This document shows, piece after piece, positions 1-4,214 of a DNA stretch of 5,041 nucleotides. The notes below the pieces were generated by a model. That model was not told the origin of the DNA. It was given only the letters and a program-made list of their open reading frames with translations, and did no database searches. The DNA comes from Methanobrevibacter sp. (GTDB taxonomy: Archaea > Methanobacteriota > Methanobacteria > Methanobacteriales > Methanobacteriaceae): contig WRMT01000221.1 in assembly GCA_009777005.1 (NCBI GenBank), positions 1-5,041 of the forward strand. The letters are read 5' to 3'. Position numbers and translations under genes: made by a program. Position 1 is the first letter of the stretch; every line of letters begins with the position of its first letter.

Positions 1-100
1 TTTTAAAAATTTTTGTTTAACTTTTTTAAATTAATAGCTAACCATATAACATTTTTTTATTATACTTAGCTTTTCTATGATTATTATGTTTTAAATCGGT

Positions 101-116
101 TATATTTAAATATTTT
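101..116 (-). promoter_or_regulatory. TATA-like promoter element, copy 1
   Basis: The 12-base palindrome ATATTTAAATAT sits inside a 16-base block that is also present at 3967-3982, and 15 bases of it occur at 1722-1736 and 2776-2790. On the minus strand it resembles an archaeal TATA box (TTTAAATA). Copies 3 and 4 lie 150-170 bases upstream of the starts of genes A and B. This copy would drive a gene that begins left of the window. The assignment rests on conservation and position. The palindrome could also fire in the plus direction. Confidence 0.5.
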
Positions 117-145
117 GCATGAAATGTCTTTAAAAAAAATAAATA

Positions 146-269
146 GGGGGGGGGGGGGGGTTTAAAAATTTTTAAAAAAATTATAAAAAAAATAAAAAAA
201 AAAAAAGATTAAAAAAAAATTTTTTTATAAAAAAAAAAAAAAAAAAAAAGAAAAAAGGGGGGGGGGGGG
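146..269. repeat. Poly-G / poly-A low-complexity block
   Basis: A run of 15 G (146-160) and a run of 13 G (257-269) flank about 96 bases made almost only of A and T with long A runs. In the sister copy the corresponding site is a single interrupted G tract at about 4012-4021 with no such insert. It therefore looks as if a short G tract expanded and was split by low-complexity sequence. It lies about 30 bases upstream of the TATA-like box in the direction of transcription. Slippage in the cell, polymerase or sequencer error, and a badly closed assembly gap are all possible. Confidence 0.8.
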
Positions 270-364
270 TGTGATTTAAATATTTTAAAAGAATTATAAT
301 AAAAATTAATAAAAAATAAGATTTAAAATATAATTTTTTATAAAATAAAGAAAAATAAATAGAA

Positions 365-385
365 AAATCAAGATTATAATGATTT
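365..385 (-). terminator. Conserved 3' hairpin, copy 1
   Basis: A six-base stem, AAATCA/TGATTT, closes a nine-base loop and is followed on the minus strand by a T-rich stretch. The same position in the other three intergenic copies also folds. It is about 287 bases past the toxin stop codon, much farther than the 75-125 bases seen after the paralogues, which fits the toxin-antitoxin genes being an intrusion into the array. A terminator or 3'-end element is the likely role. Confidence 0.5.
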
Positions 386-405
386 AAAAGGAGTACAGAA
401 AAGTA

Positions 406-646
406 TTATTAATTATTCTTATTAATGAGCATATATTAAAAAAAAAATCTTGTAAATGCAATTAGTGAAAAATATTTATTTGAAATTTATTTTCTTTGAA
501 TATTGAGTACTGTCAAAAATTCTGGATAGATACATTTTCAATAATTTGAAAAAAATAGTTATTTAATTCTTATCTCAAAATAGAGGCAAATAGCTATTTT
601 TGAAGTATTATGAAGAATTAACGATTAATACTAAATTTTTCATTAT
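406..646. other. Intergenic gap, nothing recognised
   Basis: This is AT-rich sequence between intergenic copy 1 and the end of the toxin gene. I see no frame longer than about 20 codons and no convincing start with a ribosome binding site. The only shared signal is the 10-mer AGCTATTTTT at 592-601, which also occurs in the leaders of genes A (2698-2707) and B (3860-3869). That suggests a scrap of leader may remain here. No remnant of a paralogue coding sequence is recognisable. Confidence 0.6.
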
Positions 647-666
647 TGGGCTTCGGTCATTGCCCA
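647..666 (-). terminator. GC-rich hairpin just after toxin stop
   Basis: TGGGC (647-651) pairs with GCCCA (662-666) around a ten-base loop, beginning five bases after the toxin stop codon. Five consecutive pairs with four G:C are unusual in DNA this AT-rich. The minus-strand sequence after it is only modestly T-rich, so it may stabilise the transcript end rather than terminate it. Its role is inferred from position. Confidence 0.4.
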
Positions 667-671
667 TATTA

Positions 672-959
672 TTATTTGTATATATTTTTACGTTGACCTA
701 TCTCAATGATTTGTATTTCTGGAGGATTTAATTTATTTTCAATGAAAAAAACTATACGGTAATCTCCAACTTTTACTCTTCTTAACCCTTTTAATTTCCC
801 ATGAAGAACTTTAGAATTATAGGGATTAAAGACAGTTAATGAAATATTTTTAAGCAAATTATGAAAATCATCAATATTCCTTTTTTTTAACTTTTTAAGA
901 TATTTTTCAGAATTGTTAGAAAGTATAAGTTTATAAGAAGTGTTTTTCAAGTTTATCAA
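672..959 (-). CDS. RelE/ParE-family toxin (mRNA interferase-like)
   Basis: A 95-residue protein of usual RelE length. It has a basic N-terminal helical stretch (about residues 16-40, EKYLKKLKKRN), then the family core LKGLRRVKVGDYRIVFFI (residues 56-73) and a C-terminal strand ending IEIGQRKNIY. R61, K63, R68, R90 and Y94 occupy places comparable to the basic residues and tyrosine that RelE toxins use to cut ribosome-bound mRNA; this mapping is by eye. The frame overlaps the end of the antitoxin gene by 29 bases, the usual antitoxin-first operon. No ATG or GTG exists in the frame: the candidates are TTG at 959 and TTG at 950, both without a clear ribosome binding site, so translation is probably coupled to the antitoxin. 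Family members usually begin one or two residues before the SYKLIL-like strand, which slightly favours the later TTG. The family call is strong; activity is not shown. Confidence 0.88.
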   Translation of the reverse strand: MINLKNTSYKLILSNNSEKYLKKLKKRNIDDFHNLLKNISLTVFNPYNSKVLHGKLKGLRRVKVGDYRIVFFIENKLNPPEIQIIEIGQRKNIYK

Positions 960-1143
960 CGTCTATTTCTACTTTTTTACCCTCATCAATTTCTTGTTTA
1001 ATTTTTGAAGTTCTTTCCCAAAAGTGACAGTCTTCAATTTTTAATTTAAGCTCACCATTTTCAGTAAGACTTGATTCTTTAATAGTTTTTCCTTTAATTT
1101 GTTCAAGTATTGATTTTGACAATGGTATTGTTACAGTTGTCAT
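931..1143 (-). CDS. Antitoxin of the RelE/ParE-type module
   Basis: A 70-residue acidic/basic protein placed directly before the toxin and overlapping it. The N-terminus (TTVTIPLSKSILEQIKG) looks like a short DNA-binding strand followed by a helix. The middle is SSLTENGELKLKIEDCHFW, and the C-terminal third (FWERTSKIKQEIDEGKKVE) is helical and charged, ending in DKLEKHFL. This fits a small RelB-like antitoxin that would wrap the toxin and repress its own operon. I do not recognise a specific antitoxin family, so the name rests on size, gene order and the toxin partner. The ATG start has a good GGAGA site seven bases upstream, in contrast to the toxin's TTG. That asymmetry would favour excess antitoxin. 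Confidence 0.75.
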   Translation of the reverse strand: MTTVTIPLSKSILEQIKGKTIKESSLTENGELKLKIEDCHFWERTSKIKQEIDEGKKVEIDVDKLEKHFL

Positions 1144-1150
1144 ACTTTAT

Positions 1151-1155
1151 TCTCC
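1151..1155 (-). promoter_or_regulatory. Ribosome binding site of antitoxin
   Basis: GGAGA on the minus strand, seven bases before the antitoxin ATG. It fixes that start and contrasts with the lack of any such site before the toxin. Confidence 0.75.
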
Positions 1156-1206
1156 ATTACTTATTTTAATATCATTATTACTATGGCTAATATTTTATTT
1201 AAATAC

Positions 1207-1214
1207 TTATATAA
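1207..1214 (-). promoter_or_regulatory. Candidate TATA box of the toxin-antitoxin operon
   Basis: TTATATAA, inside the ten-base palindrome CTTATATAAG (1206-1215), lies 64-71 bases upstream of the antitoxin ATG. If transcription begins about 25-30 bases downstream of the box centre, the leader is about 40 bases. This is better placed than the repeat-borne box at 1722-1736, some 580 bases upstream, and suggests the operon carries its own promoter. TATA-like strings are common at this base composition. Confidence 0.45.
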
Positions 1215-1262
1215 GGTAATTTCACTGTCAAAACATTAGTTCTTAAAGTTTTATATTTATAT

Positions 1263-1389
1263 AGTATTCGGCAAAACTTTTAAAAATATCCATCTTGATT
1301 AATTTATCAATTTTATTAATAAAATATGATTTAAAGGGTTTTAAACAAGTTTAAAATTATCTTCATTTTTAAATCAAATGTCGAACACT
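1263..1389. repeat. Inverted-repeat-bounded element, possible MITE remnant
   Basis: AGTATTCGGCA (1263-1273) and TGTCGAACACT (1379-1389) form an imperfect terminal inverted repeat, 9 of 11 positions matching, with one further matching base outside. Inside are a 16-base perfect palindrome (1310-1325) and TTTTAAAC/GTTTAAAA with a two-base spacer (1339-1356). No open frame fills it and I see no clear target-site duplication. It could be a small non-autonomous insertion element upstream of the antitoxin, a foldback leader, or chance pairing in AT-rich DNA. The GC-containing ends make pure chance less likely than for the inner AT palindromes. Confidence 0.3.
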
Positions 1390-1441
1390 ACAATTATTTT
1401 TTATTTTGATAAGTTTTATATTTTTTTGAGTTACAATTTTC

Positions 1442-1489
1442 ATATCATTTAGAAAAGTATCATTTCACATACCTTGACCTAAATGATAT
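1442..1489. repeat. Inverted repeat with TATCATTT boxes
   Basis: ATATCATTTAG (1442-1452) pairs with CTAAATGATAT (1479-1489) across 26 bases. The box TATCATTT occurs twice directly (1443-1450, 1458-1465) and once inverted (1481-1488). Such spacing resembles an operator, but it lies about 300 bases from the antitoxin start. At this base composition 11-base inverted repeats are expected a few times per window, so support is modest. Confidence 0.25.
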
Positions 1490-1721
1490 ATGTAATAACT
1501 ATTTTATGAAATTTATTATTAATAAATTTTATTATGAATTGACTAAGTTATTCAATAAATAATCCAAAGTCAAAAAAATAGAAGATAAAAAAAGAATATC
1601 CAATAACTAAAATCATTAATATAACTACTCATTTGATTTATTACTTCTCACATTATATATAATCATACTATATTTTTTTTATTATACCCGTTATACTACA
1701 ATTATTTATATTAAAATCAAT

Positions 1722-1736
1722 TATATTTAAATATTT
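1722..1736 (-). promoter_or_regulatory. TATA-like promoter element, copy 2
   Basis: Same 15-base block as at 101, 2776 and 3967. It points toward the toxin-antitoxin operon but is about 580 bases from it and has lost the AGCTA leader, so it may be an orphaned promoter. Confidence 0.35.
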
Positions 1737-1870
1737 CGAATATTGAGTTTTTAAAAAGATAAGAAAGAATTAAAAAGTTGAATCATATATTTAAAAAGAA
1801 TTAAAATAAAAATTAATAAAAAATAAGATTTAAAATATAATTTTATTTAAAAATATTTAAAATAAATATA

Positions 1871-1893
1871 AAAATCATGATTTTAATGATTTT
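1871..1893 (-). terminator. Conserved 3' hairpin, copy 2 (after gene A)
   Basis: Perfect eight-base stem AAAATCAT/ATGATTTT with a seven-base loop, about 75 bases past the stop codon of pseudogene A and followed on the minus strand by T-rich sequence. Compared with copy 3 (2916-2938) an A:T pair is replaced by C:G with both sides changed, which supports a real structure. Confidence 0.55.
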
Positions 1894-1967
1894 AAGGGAG
1901 TATGAAAAAAAATTAAAATAAAGAATTAAATTACTTATATACTTCTATTAACGATTTAAGCTTGAAA

Positions 1968-2622
1968 TCATTGCTTTTTAAAGCTAGCATATCCATTGTA
2001 AGGTAAATAGCTAAGGTCATCATATGCGAGAGATCTAATATTTAAATATTCTTGATATCCTCCTATACTAATTGGTGACTTCTCAAACTTATACTCAGCT
2101 ACTTGGGTACTGGGATAATTTTTTTTCACTCCATTTACTTTGTGGACGATATTTGTGAAGGTTATCTTTTCCTTTGATGCCTTGTAGTTTCCAGTTTTCA
2201 CATCTCCAGCCATGCCAGAACCGTAATAAAAGATAAATTTTCCTTTGTCAGTGAACAAGTAATTTTCACGAGGACTACTAGGATTAAAAATATTTTCCCA
2301 TCTCCATGCACCTACCAATTTTTTCTCTTCAGAACTCAAACTATTTGAACTTCCCTTTTACCACTAGCATAGTAAGTAACAGTTTTATTTATCTTAAAAC
2401 CTTTTTTAACAGTAGTAGCTATTGTCTTTTTGTTCCCTATTTTACCACCATTTGCATTCCAAGTAATCTTATAAGAAACAGCTTTTTCTTTAGATTCAAT
2501 AAGAATTCCAGTATCTTTTTTATCAATTTTTGTATACTTACAGCGTAAGATGTAGCTAATACCATTGTAAACATTAGCATAGCTATTGTAAACACTGTAA
2601 CTATATTTTTAATGGATTTCAT
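1968..2622 (-). pseudogene. Broken InlB-repeat/lipocalin-like secreted protein, copy A
   Basis: A decayed paralogue of the genes at 3061 and 4215. It starts with a true ATG (2622) after AAAAGGAG, and the first 29 residues form a signal peptide (MKSIKNIV...ATSYAVS). A one-base deletion between about 2535 and 2516 then throws the frame off. In the neighbouring frame the homology resumes (DTGILIESKEKAVSYKITW, then NANGGKIGNKKTIATTVKKG). After KINK an in-frame deletion of about 34 codons removes the core of the InlB repeat, including the GYTFKGWYTKKTGG segment. Near 2355-2365 a second one-base loss and a TAA break the join to the C-terminal domain. That domain is otherwise intact (SSEEKKLVGAWRW to the TGA at 1968, with GNYKASKEKITFTNIV in the middle). 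The 123-codon C-terminal frame has only a TTG start without a ribosome binding site. No functional secreted product is expected, but it could serve as a recombination donor. Confidence 0.85.
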
Positions 2623-2634
2623 GTTTTTATAAGT

Positions 2635-2642
2635 CTCCTTTT
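2635..2642 (-). promoter_or_regulatory. Ribosome binding site of pseudogene A
   Basis: AAAAGGAG on the minus strand, 12 bases before the ATG at 2622. It is homologous to the site at 3808-3814 before gene B, which lets the start codons of the paralogues be aligned. Confidence 0.65.
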
Positions 2643-2661
2643 ATGATTTTATTTAGAAAAT

Positions 2662-2747
2662 AGCTAGTATAAATAGCTAATTTAAAAAATTAACTTCAGC
2701 TATTTTTAATTCATAGCTAAACATATTTTATTTTTTTATACAAGCTA
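2662..2747 (-). promoter_or_regulatory. AGCTA motif cluster in leader of gene A
   Basis: AGCTA (TAGCT on the sense strand) occurs at 2662, 2675, 2698, 2715 and 2743. At this base composition less than 0.1 would be expected in 86 bases. The B leader has it at 3860 and 3901 with AGCTT at 3934, and copy 1 has it at 36 with AGCTT at 68. The motif lies between the predicted transcription start and the ribosome binding site, so it could be a protein-binding repeat in DNA or in the leader RNA. Function unknown. Confidence 0.4.
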
Positions 2748-2775
2748 TAGTACACTTATAATGTTTAAAATCAAA

Positions 2776-2790
2776 TATATTTAAATATTT
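2776..2790 (-). promoter_or_regulatory. TATA-like promoter of gene A
   Basis: The shared TATATTTAAATATTT block, 154 bases upstream of the ATG at 2622. The equivalent block before gene B is about 170 bases from its start, so spacing is kept although the flanks have diverged. Confidence 0.5.
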
Positions 2791-2915
2791 CTAATTAAAG
2801 TATTTAAAATAATAAATGAGGAGGATATAGATTATTTTAATGAAATTTTTTTGGAAAATATTGAAAAATAAGATGTAAAATATAATATTATTGAAAATTA
2901 TTAAAAATAAACGTA

Positions 2916-2938
2916 AAAATCCTGATTTTAAGGATTTT
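2916..2938 (-). terminator. Conserved 3' hairpin, copy 3 (after gene B)
   Basis: Perfect stem AAAATCCT/AGGATTTT with the seven-base loop GATTTTA, preceded on the minus strand by T runs (2939-2960) and followed by T-rich sequence. It covaries with copy 2 at one stem pair. It is about 123 bases past the gene B stop codon. Confidence 0.55.
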
Positions 2939-3027
2939 AAAAAAATTTTAAAAAAAATTATTAAAAGATTTAGTTTGGTGTAGCTAATGCTTTTTTTAAA
3001 ATGACTATTGATACTCATGTTTATTTC

Positions 3028-3060
3028 TAAAATACGGTTCAATTTGTGAACAGTATTTTA
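3028..3060 (-). terminator. Strong hairpin abutting gene B stop codon
   Basis: TAAAATAC (3028-3035) pairs with GTATTTTA (3053-3060), and inside one G/A mismatch GTTCA pairs with TGAAC around a five-base loop, giving 13 pairs in all. It begins at the base after the gene B stop codon. No equally good hairpin is seen after C or A. A role in transcript 3'-end stability or termination is inferred; the following minus-strand sequence is not a T run. Confidence 0.5.
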
Positions 3061-3798
3061 TTACTTACTTATATGAGTGAATGAATCCCAAAGACTACTC
3101 AATGGCAAATAGTTTCTATCTTGATAATCAAGATGTGCAATTTTCAGAACTTCTATGCTTTTTGATTGCTTTTCAATCTTATACTCAGCTACTGTATTGG
3201 GATAATCATATTCTTTGTGCCCATCATAATAATATTTTACTACAACATTTGTAAATGTTATCTTTCCACTAGATACCTTGTAATTTCCAGATTTCACTGT
3301 AGCAGTATTGTCGTAAACGAATTTTCCATTTGCAAGAAAGATGTAATCTATTTCCCAATTAGTATCCTTGTATTTCCTCCAAGTTCCTACTAATTTCTTT
3401 TCTTCAGCATTTAAAACCTTTGAAGTTCTTTTCGTCCATCGGGCGAAATAAGTAACACTTTTGTTTGGTTTGGTGTTTTTAGTTATTTTTGTACCGCCAG
3501 TTTTCTTAGTGTACCAACCTTTGAATGTATATCCACTTCGTTTAGGTGATGAACTAAGTTTATTTATCTTAGAACCTTTTTTAACAGTAGTAACTATTGT
3601 CTTCTTGTTACCTATTTTGCCACCGTTTGCATTCCAAGTAATCTTGTAAGAAACAGCTTTTTCTTTAGATTCAATGGAGATTCTTGTATCTTTTTTTTCA
3701 TCTTTAGGCACACTTACGGCATAAGATGTAGCTATAACTAATGAAAACATTAGCATAGCTATTGCCATTACCACTAATATTTTTTTAATTGATTTTAT
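3061..3798 (-). CDS. Secreted InlB-repeat/lipocalin-like protein, copy B
   Basis: About 245 residues if read from the ATA at 3798. Residues 1-26 make a textbook signal peptide: MKSIKKIL, a hydrophobic core, then ATSYA before the likely cut. A short charged linker follows. About residues 49-115 form one Listeria-Bacteroides (InlB B-type) repeat, from YKITWNANGG through GYTFKGWYTKKTGGTK to VTYFARW. After the linker TSKVLNAEEKK the C-terminal domain opens with LVGTWR and contains FLANGKFVYD and GNYKVSSGKITFTNVV, a pattern like lipocalin-like beta-barrels. No membrane anchor or sortase signal is visible, so it is probably released or loosely held at the cell surface; ligand unknown. Start: AAAGGAG lies nine bases before the ATA, which aligns exactly with the ATG of copy A. 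The first conventional codons, GTG at 3774 and ATG at 3768, are too far from that site and would remove the basic end of the signal peptide. Confidence 0.85.
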   Translation of the reverse strand: MKSIKKILVVMAIAMLMFSLVIATSYAVSVPKDEKKDTRISIESKEKAVSYKITWNANGGKIGNKKTIVTTVKKGSKINKLSSSPKRSGYTFKGWYTKKTGGTKITKNTKPNKSVTYFARWTKRTSKVLNAEEKKLVGTWRKYKDTNWEIDYIFLANGKFVYDNTATVKSGNYKVSSGKITFTNVVVKYYYDGHKEYDYPNTVAEYKIEKQSKSIEVLKIAHLDYQDRNYLPLSSLWDSFTHISK

Positions 3799-3807
3799 AT
3801 TATTACT

Positions 3808-3814
3808 CTCCTTT
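3808..3814 (-). promoter_or_regulatory. Ribosome binding site pointing to an ATA start
   Basis: AAAGGAG on the minus strand, nine bases before ATA (3798-3796) and 33 bases before the nearest GTG. There is no ATG, GTG or TTG in frame between the upstream stop (3849-3847) and that GTG. The site therefore marks the ATA as the expected initiation point. Confidence 0.65.
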
Positions 3815-3966
3815 ATATTTTTATTTAGAAAATAGCGGAGTATAAATTAACTATAAATTAGCTATTTTTAAAAATTTTTGTTTAACTTTTTTTAATTAAT
3901 AGCTAATCATATAACATTTTTTTTATTATATGTAGCTTTTCTATGATTATTATGTTTTAAATCAGT

Positions 3967-3982
3967 TATATTTAAATATTTT
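3967..3982 (-). promoter_or_regulatory. TATA-like promoter of gene B
   Basis: TATATTTAAATATTTT, identical to positions 101-116, about 170 bases upstream of the gene B start. With archaeal spacing transcription would begin near 3945, leaving a leader of roughly 140-150 bases that holds the AGCTA motifs. Confidence 0.5.
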
Positions 3983-4114
3983 ACATGAAATATCTTTAAA
4001 AAAAATAAATAGGGGGGAGGGCTGATTTATATATTTTAAAAAAGTATAACAAAAATTAATAAAAAATAAGATTTAAAATATAATTTTTTATAAAATAAAG
4101 AAAAATAAATAGAA

Positions 4115-4135
4115 AAATCAAGATTATAATGATTT
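4115..4135 (-). terminator. Conserved 3' hairpin, copy 4 (after gene C)
   Basis: Six-base stem AAATCA/TGATTT around a nine-base loop, same sequence as copy 1, followed on the minus strand by T-rich sequence (4114-4097). It is about 80 bases past the gene C stop codon. Confidence 0.5.
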
Positions 4136-4147
4136 AAAAGGAGTATG

Positions 4148-4171
4148 AAAAAAAATTATAAAAAATAAAAA
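4148..4171 (-). terminator. T-tract terminator after gene C
   Basis: On the minus strand three T runs of 5, 6 and 8 bases follow one another 44-67 bases after the gene C stop codon. Archaeal transcription commonly ends at such oligo-T tracts without a hairpin. Shorter equivalents lie after A (1905-1912) and B (2939-2960). Confidence 0.45.
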
Positions 4172-4214
4172 TATGAGAATTTAATATTCATTTTTATCAT
4201 GAGGATTAGATCAA

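Larger units (their letters stand above)
1..405 (-). repeat. Intergenic repeat, copy 1 (interrupted)
   Basis: Positions 1-145 match 3866-4011 with only about eight differences, and 270-395 match about 4022-4145 almost as well. The two halves are separated by a homopolymer block that the other copies lack. In the other copies this element is the region between two paralogous secreted-protein genes. It contains the terminator hairpin of the upstream gene, a TATA-like palindrome and the leader of the next gene. Its leader end is cut by the window edge, so a paralogue start codon is expected about 65-70 bases to the left of position 1. The repeat relation is seen directly; the role is inferred from the other copies. 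Confidence 0.85.
1144..1649. other. Non-coding stretch upstream of antitoxin
   Basis: About 500 bases hold no supported gene. The stretch contains the antitoxin ribosome binding site, a TATA-like box, the two inverted-repeat elements described separately, and a 10+1+10 base AT palindrome at 1509-1529. Its junction with the shared intergenic repeat falls near 1640-1650, where similarity to the other copies stops. Unlike the leaders of genes A and B it has no AGCTA cluster, so it appears to have arrived with, or been replaced together with, the toxin-antitoxin genes. Confidence 0.55.
1650..1915 (-). repeat. Intergenic repeat, copy 2
   Basis: A diverged copy of the shared intergenic element, downstream of pseudogene A. 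Recognisable blocks are an AATCATA plus T-run stretch near 1660-1685, the TATA-like palindrome (1722-1736), the A-rich block around 1808-1850 and the hairpin (1871-1893). The end of the hairpin block, GGGAGTATGAAAAAAAATTA, is shared with copy 4 at about 4140. The leader part nearest the next gene is missing and is replaced by the region upstream of the antitoxin. Confidence 0.75.
2641..2945 (-). repeat. Intergenic repeat, copy 3
   Basis: A diverged copy between genes B and A. On the minus strand it runs from the hairpin (2938-2916) through an A/T-rich block shared with the other copies (about 2850-2910), a G-rich spot GAGGAGGA (2818-2825), the TATA-like palindrome (2790-2776) and a leader carrying five AGCTA motifs, to the ribosome binding site of gene A. 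Frames crossing it are low-complexity and are not treated as genes. Confidence 0.75.
3845..4155 (-). repeat. Intergenic repeat, copy 4
   Basis: The most complete copy, between genes C and B, and nearly identical to copy 1 outside the homopolymer block. On the minus strand it carries the hairpin (4135-4115), an A/T-rich block, an interrupted G tract (about 4012-4021), the TATA-like palindrome (3982-3967) and a leader with AGCTA at 3901 and 3860. Its close match to copy 1, across more than 3.5 kb and past more diverged copies 2 and 3, suggests recent duplication or gene conversion. Confidence 0.85.

Noticed and set aside
497..507. GAATATTGAGT shared with 1738-1748 as a possible attachment site
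   Set aside because: At this base composition many exact 11-base matches are expected by chance in 5 kb, and the flanks do not match.
1378..1452. Plus-strand ATG frame of 24 hydrophobic codons
   Set aside because: No ribosome binding site, and it overlaps the inverted-repeat region. Small hydrophobic frames are common by chance here.
1509..1529. A 10+1+10 base palindrome made only of A and T
   Set aside because: Pure A/T palindromes of this size are expected by chance in such DNA, and no gene start lies nearby.
1570..1632. Minus-strand ATG frame of 20 codons, aromatic and hydrophobic, upstream of the antitoxin
   Set aside because: Considered as a small membrane toxin or leader peptide, but the upstream sequence lacks a convincing ribosome site and nothing shows conservation.
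2306..2548. Plus-strand frame of 80 codons
   Set aside because: It lies opposite pseudogene A, whose homology to copies B and C is clear; the frame is an antisense shadow.
2791..3042. An 83-codon minus-strand frame rich in I, F, L and K
   Set aside because: It starts at TTG without a ribosome site, runs across the conserved intergenic repeat and its hairpins, and its composition is what AT-rich non-coding DNA gives. The diverged repeat copies show no coding conservation.
3166..3649. Two plus-strand frames of 75 and 62 codons (3166-3393, 3461-3649)
   Set aside because: Both are antisense to gene B, with no ribosome site and no recognisable domain.
4145..4168. Plus-strand AAAAGGAGT followed by ATG and seven codons
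   Set aside because: It looks like a translation start, but it stops after seven codons. The same spot in copy 2 stops after four and copy 1 has no ATG, so the conserved sequence is better explained as a minus-strand 3' element.
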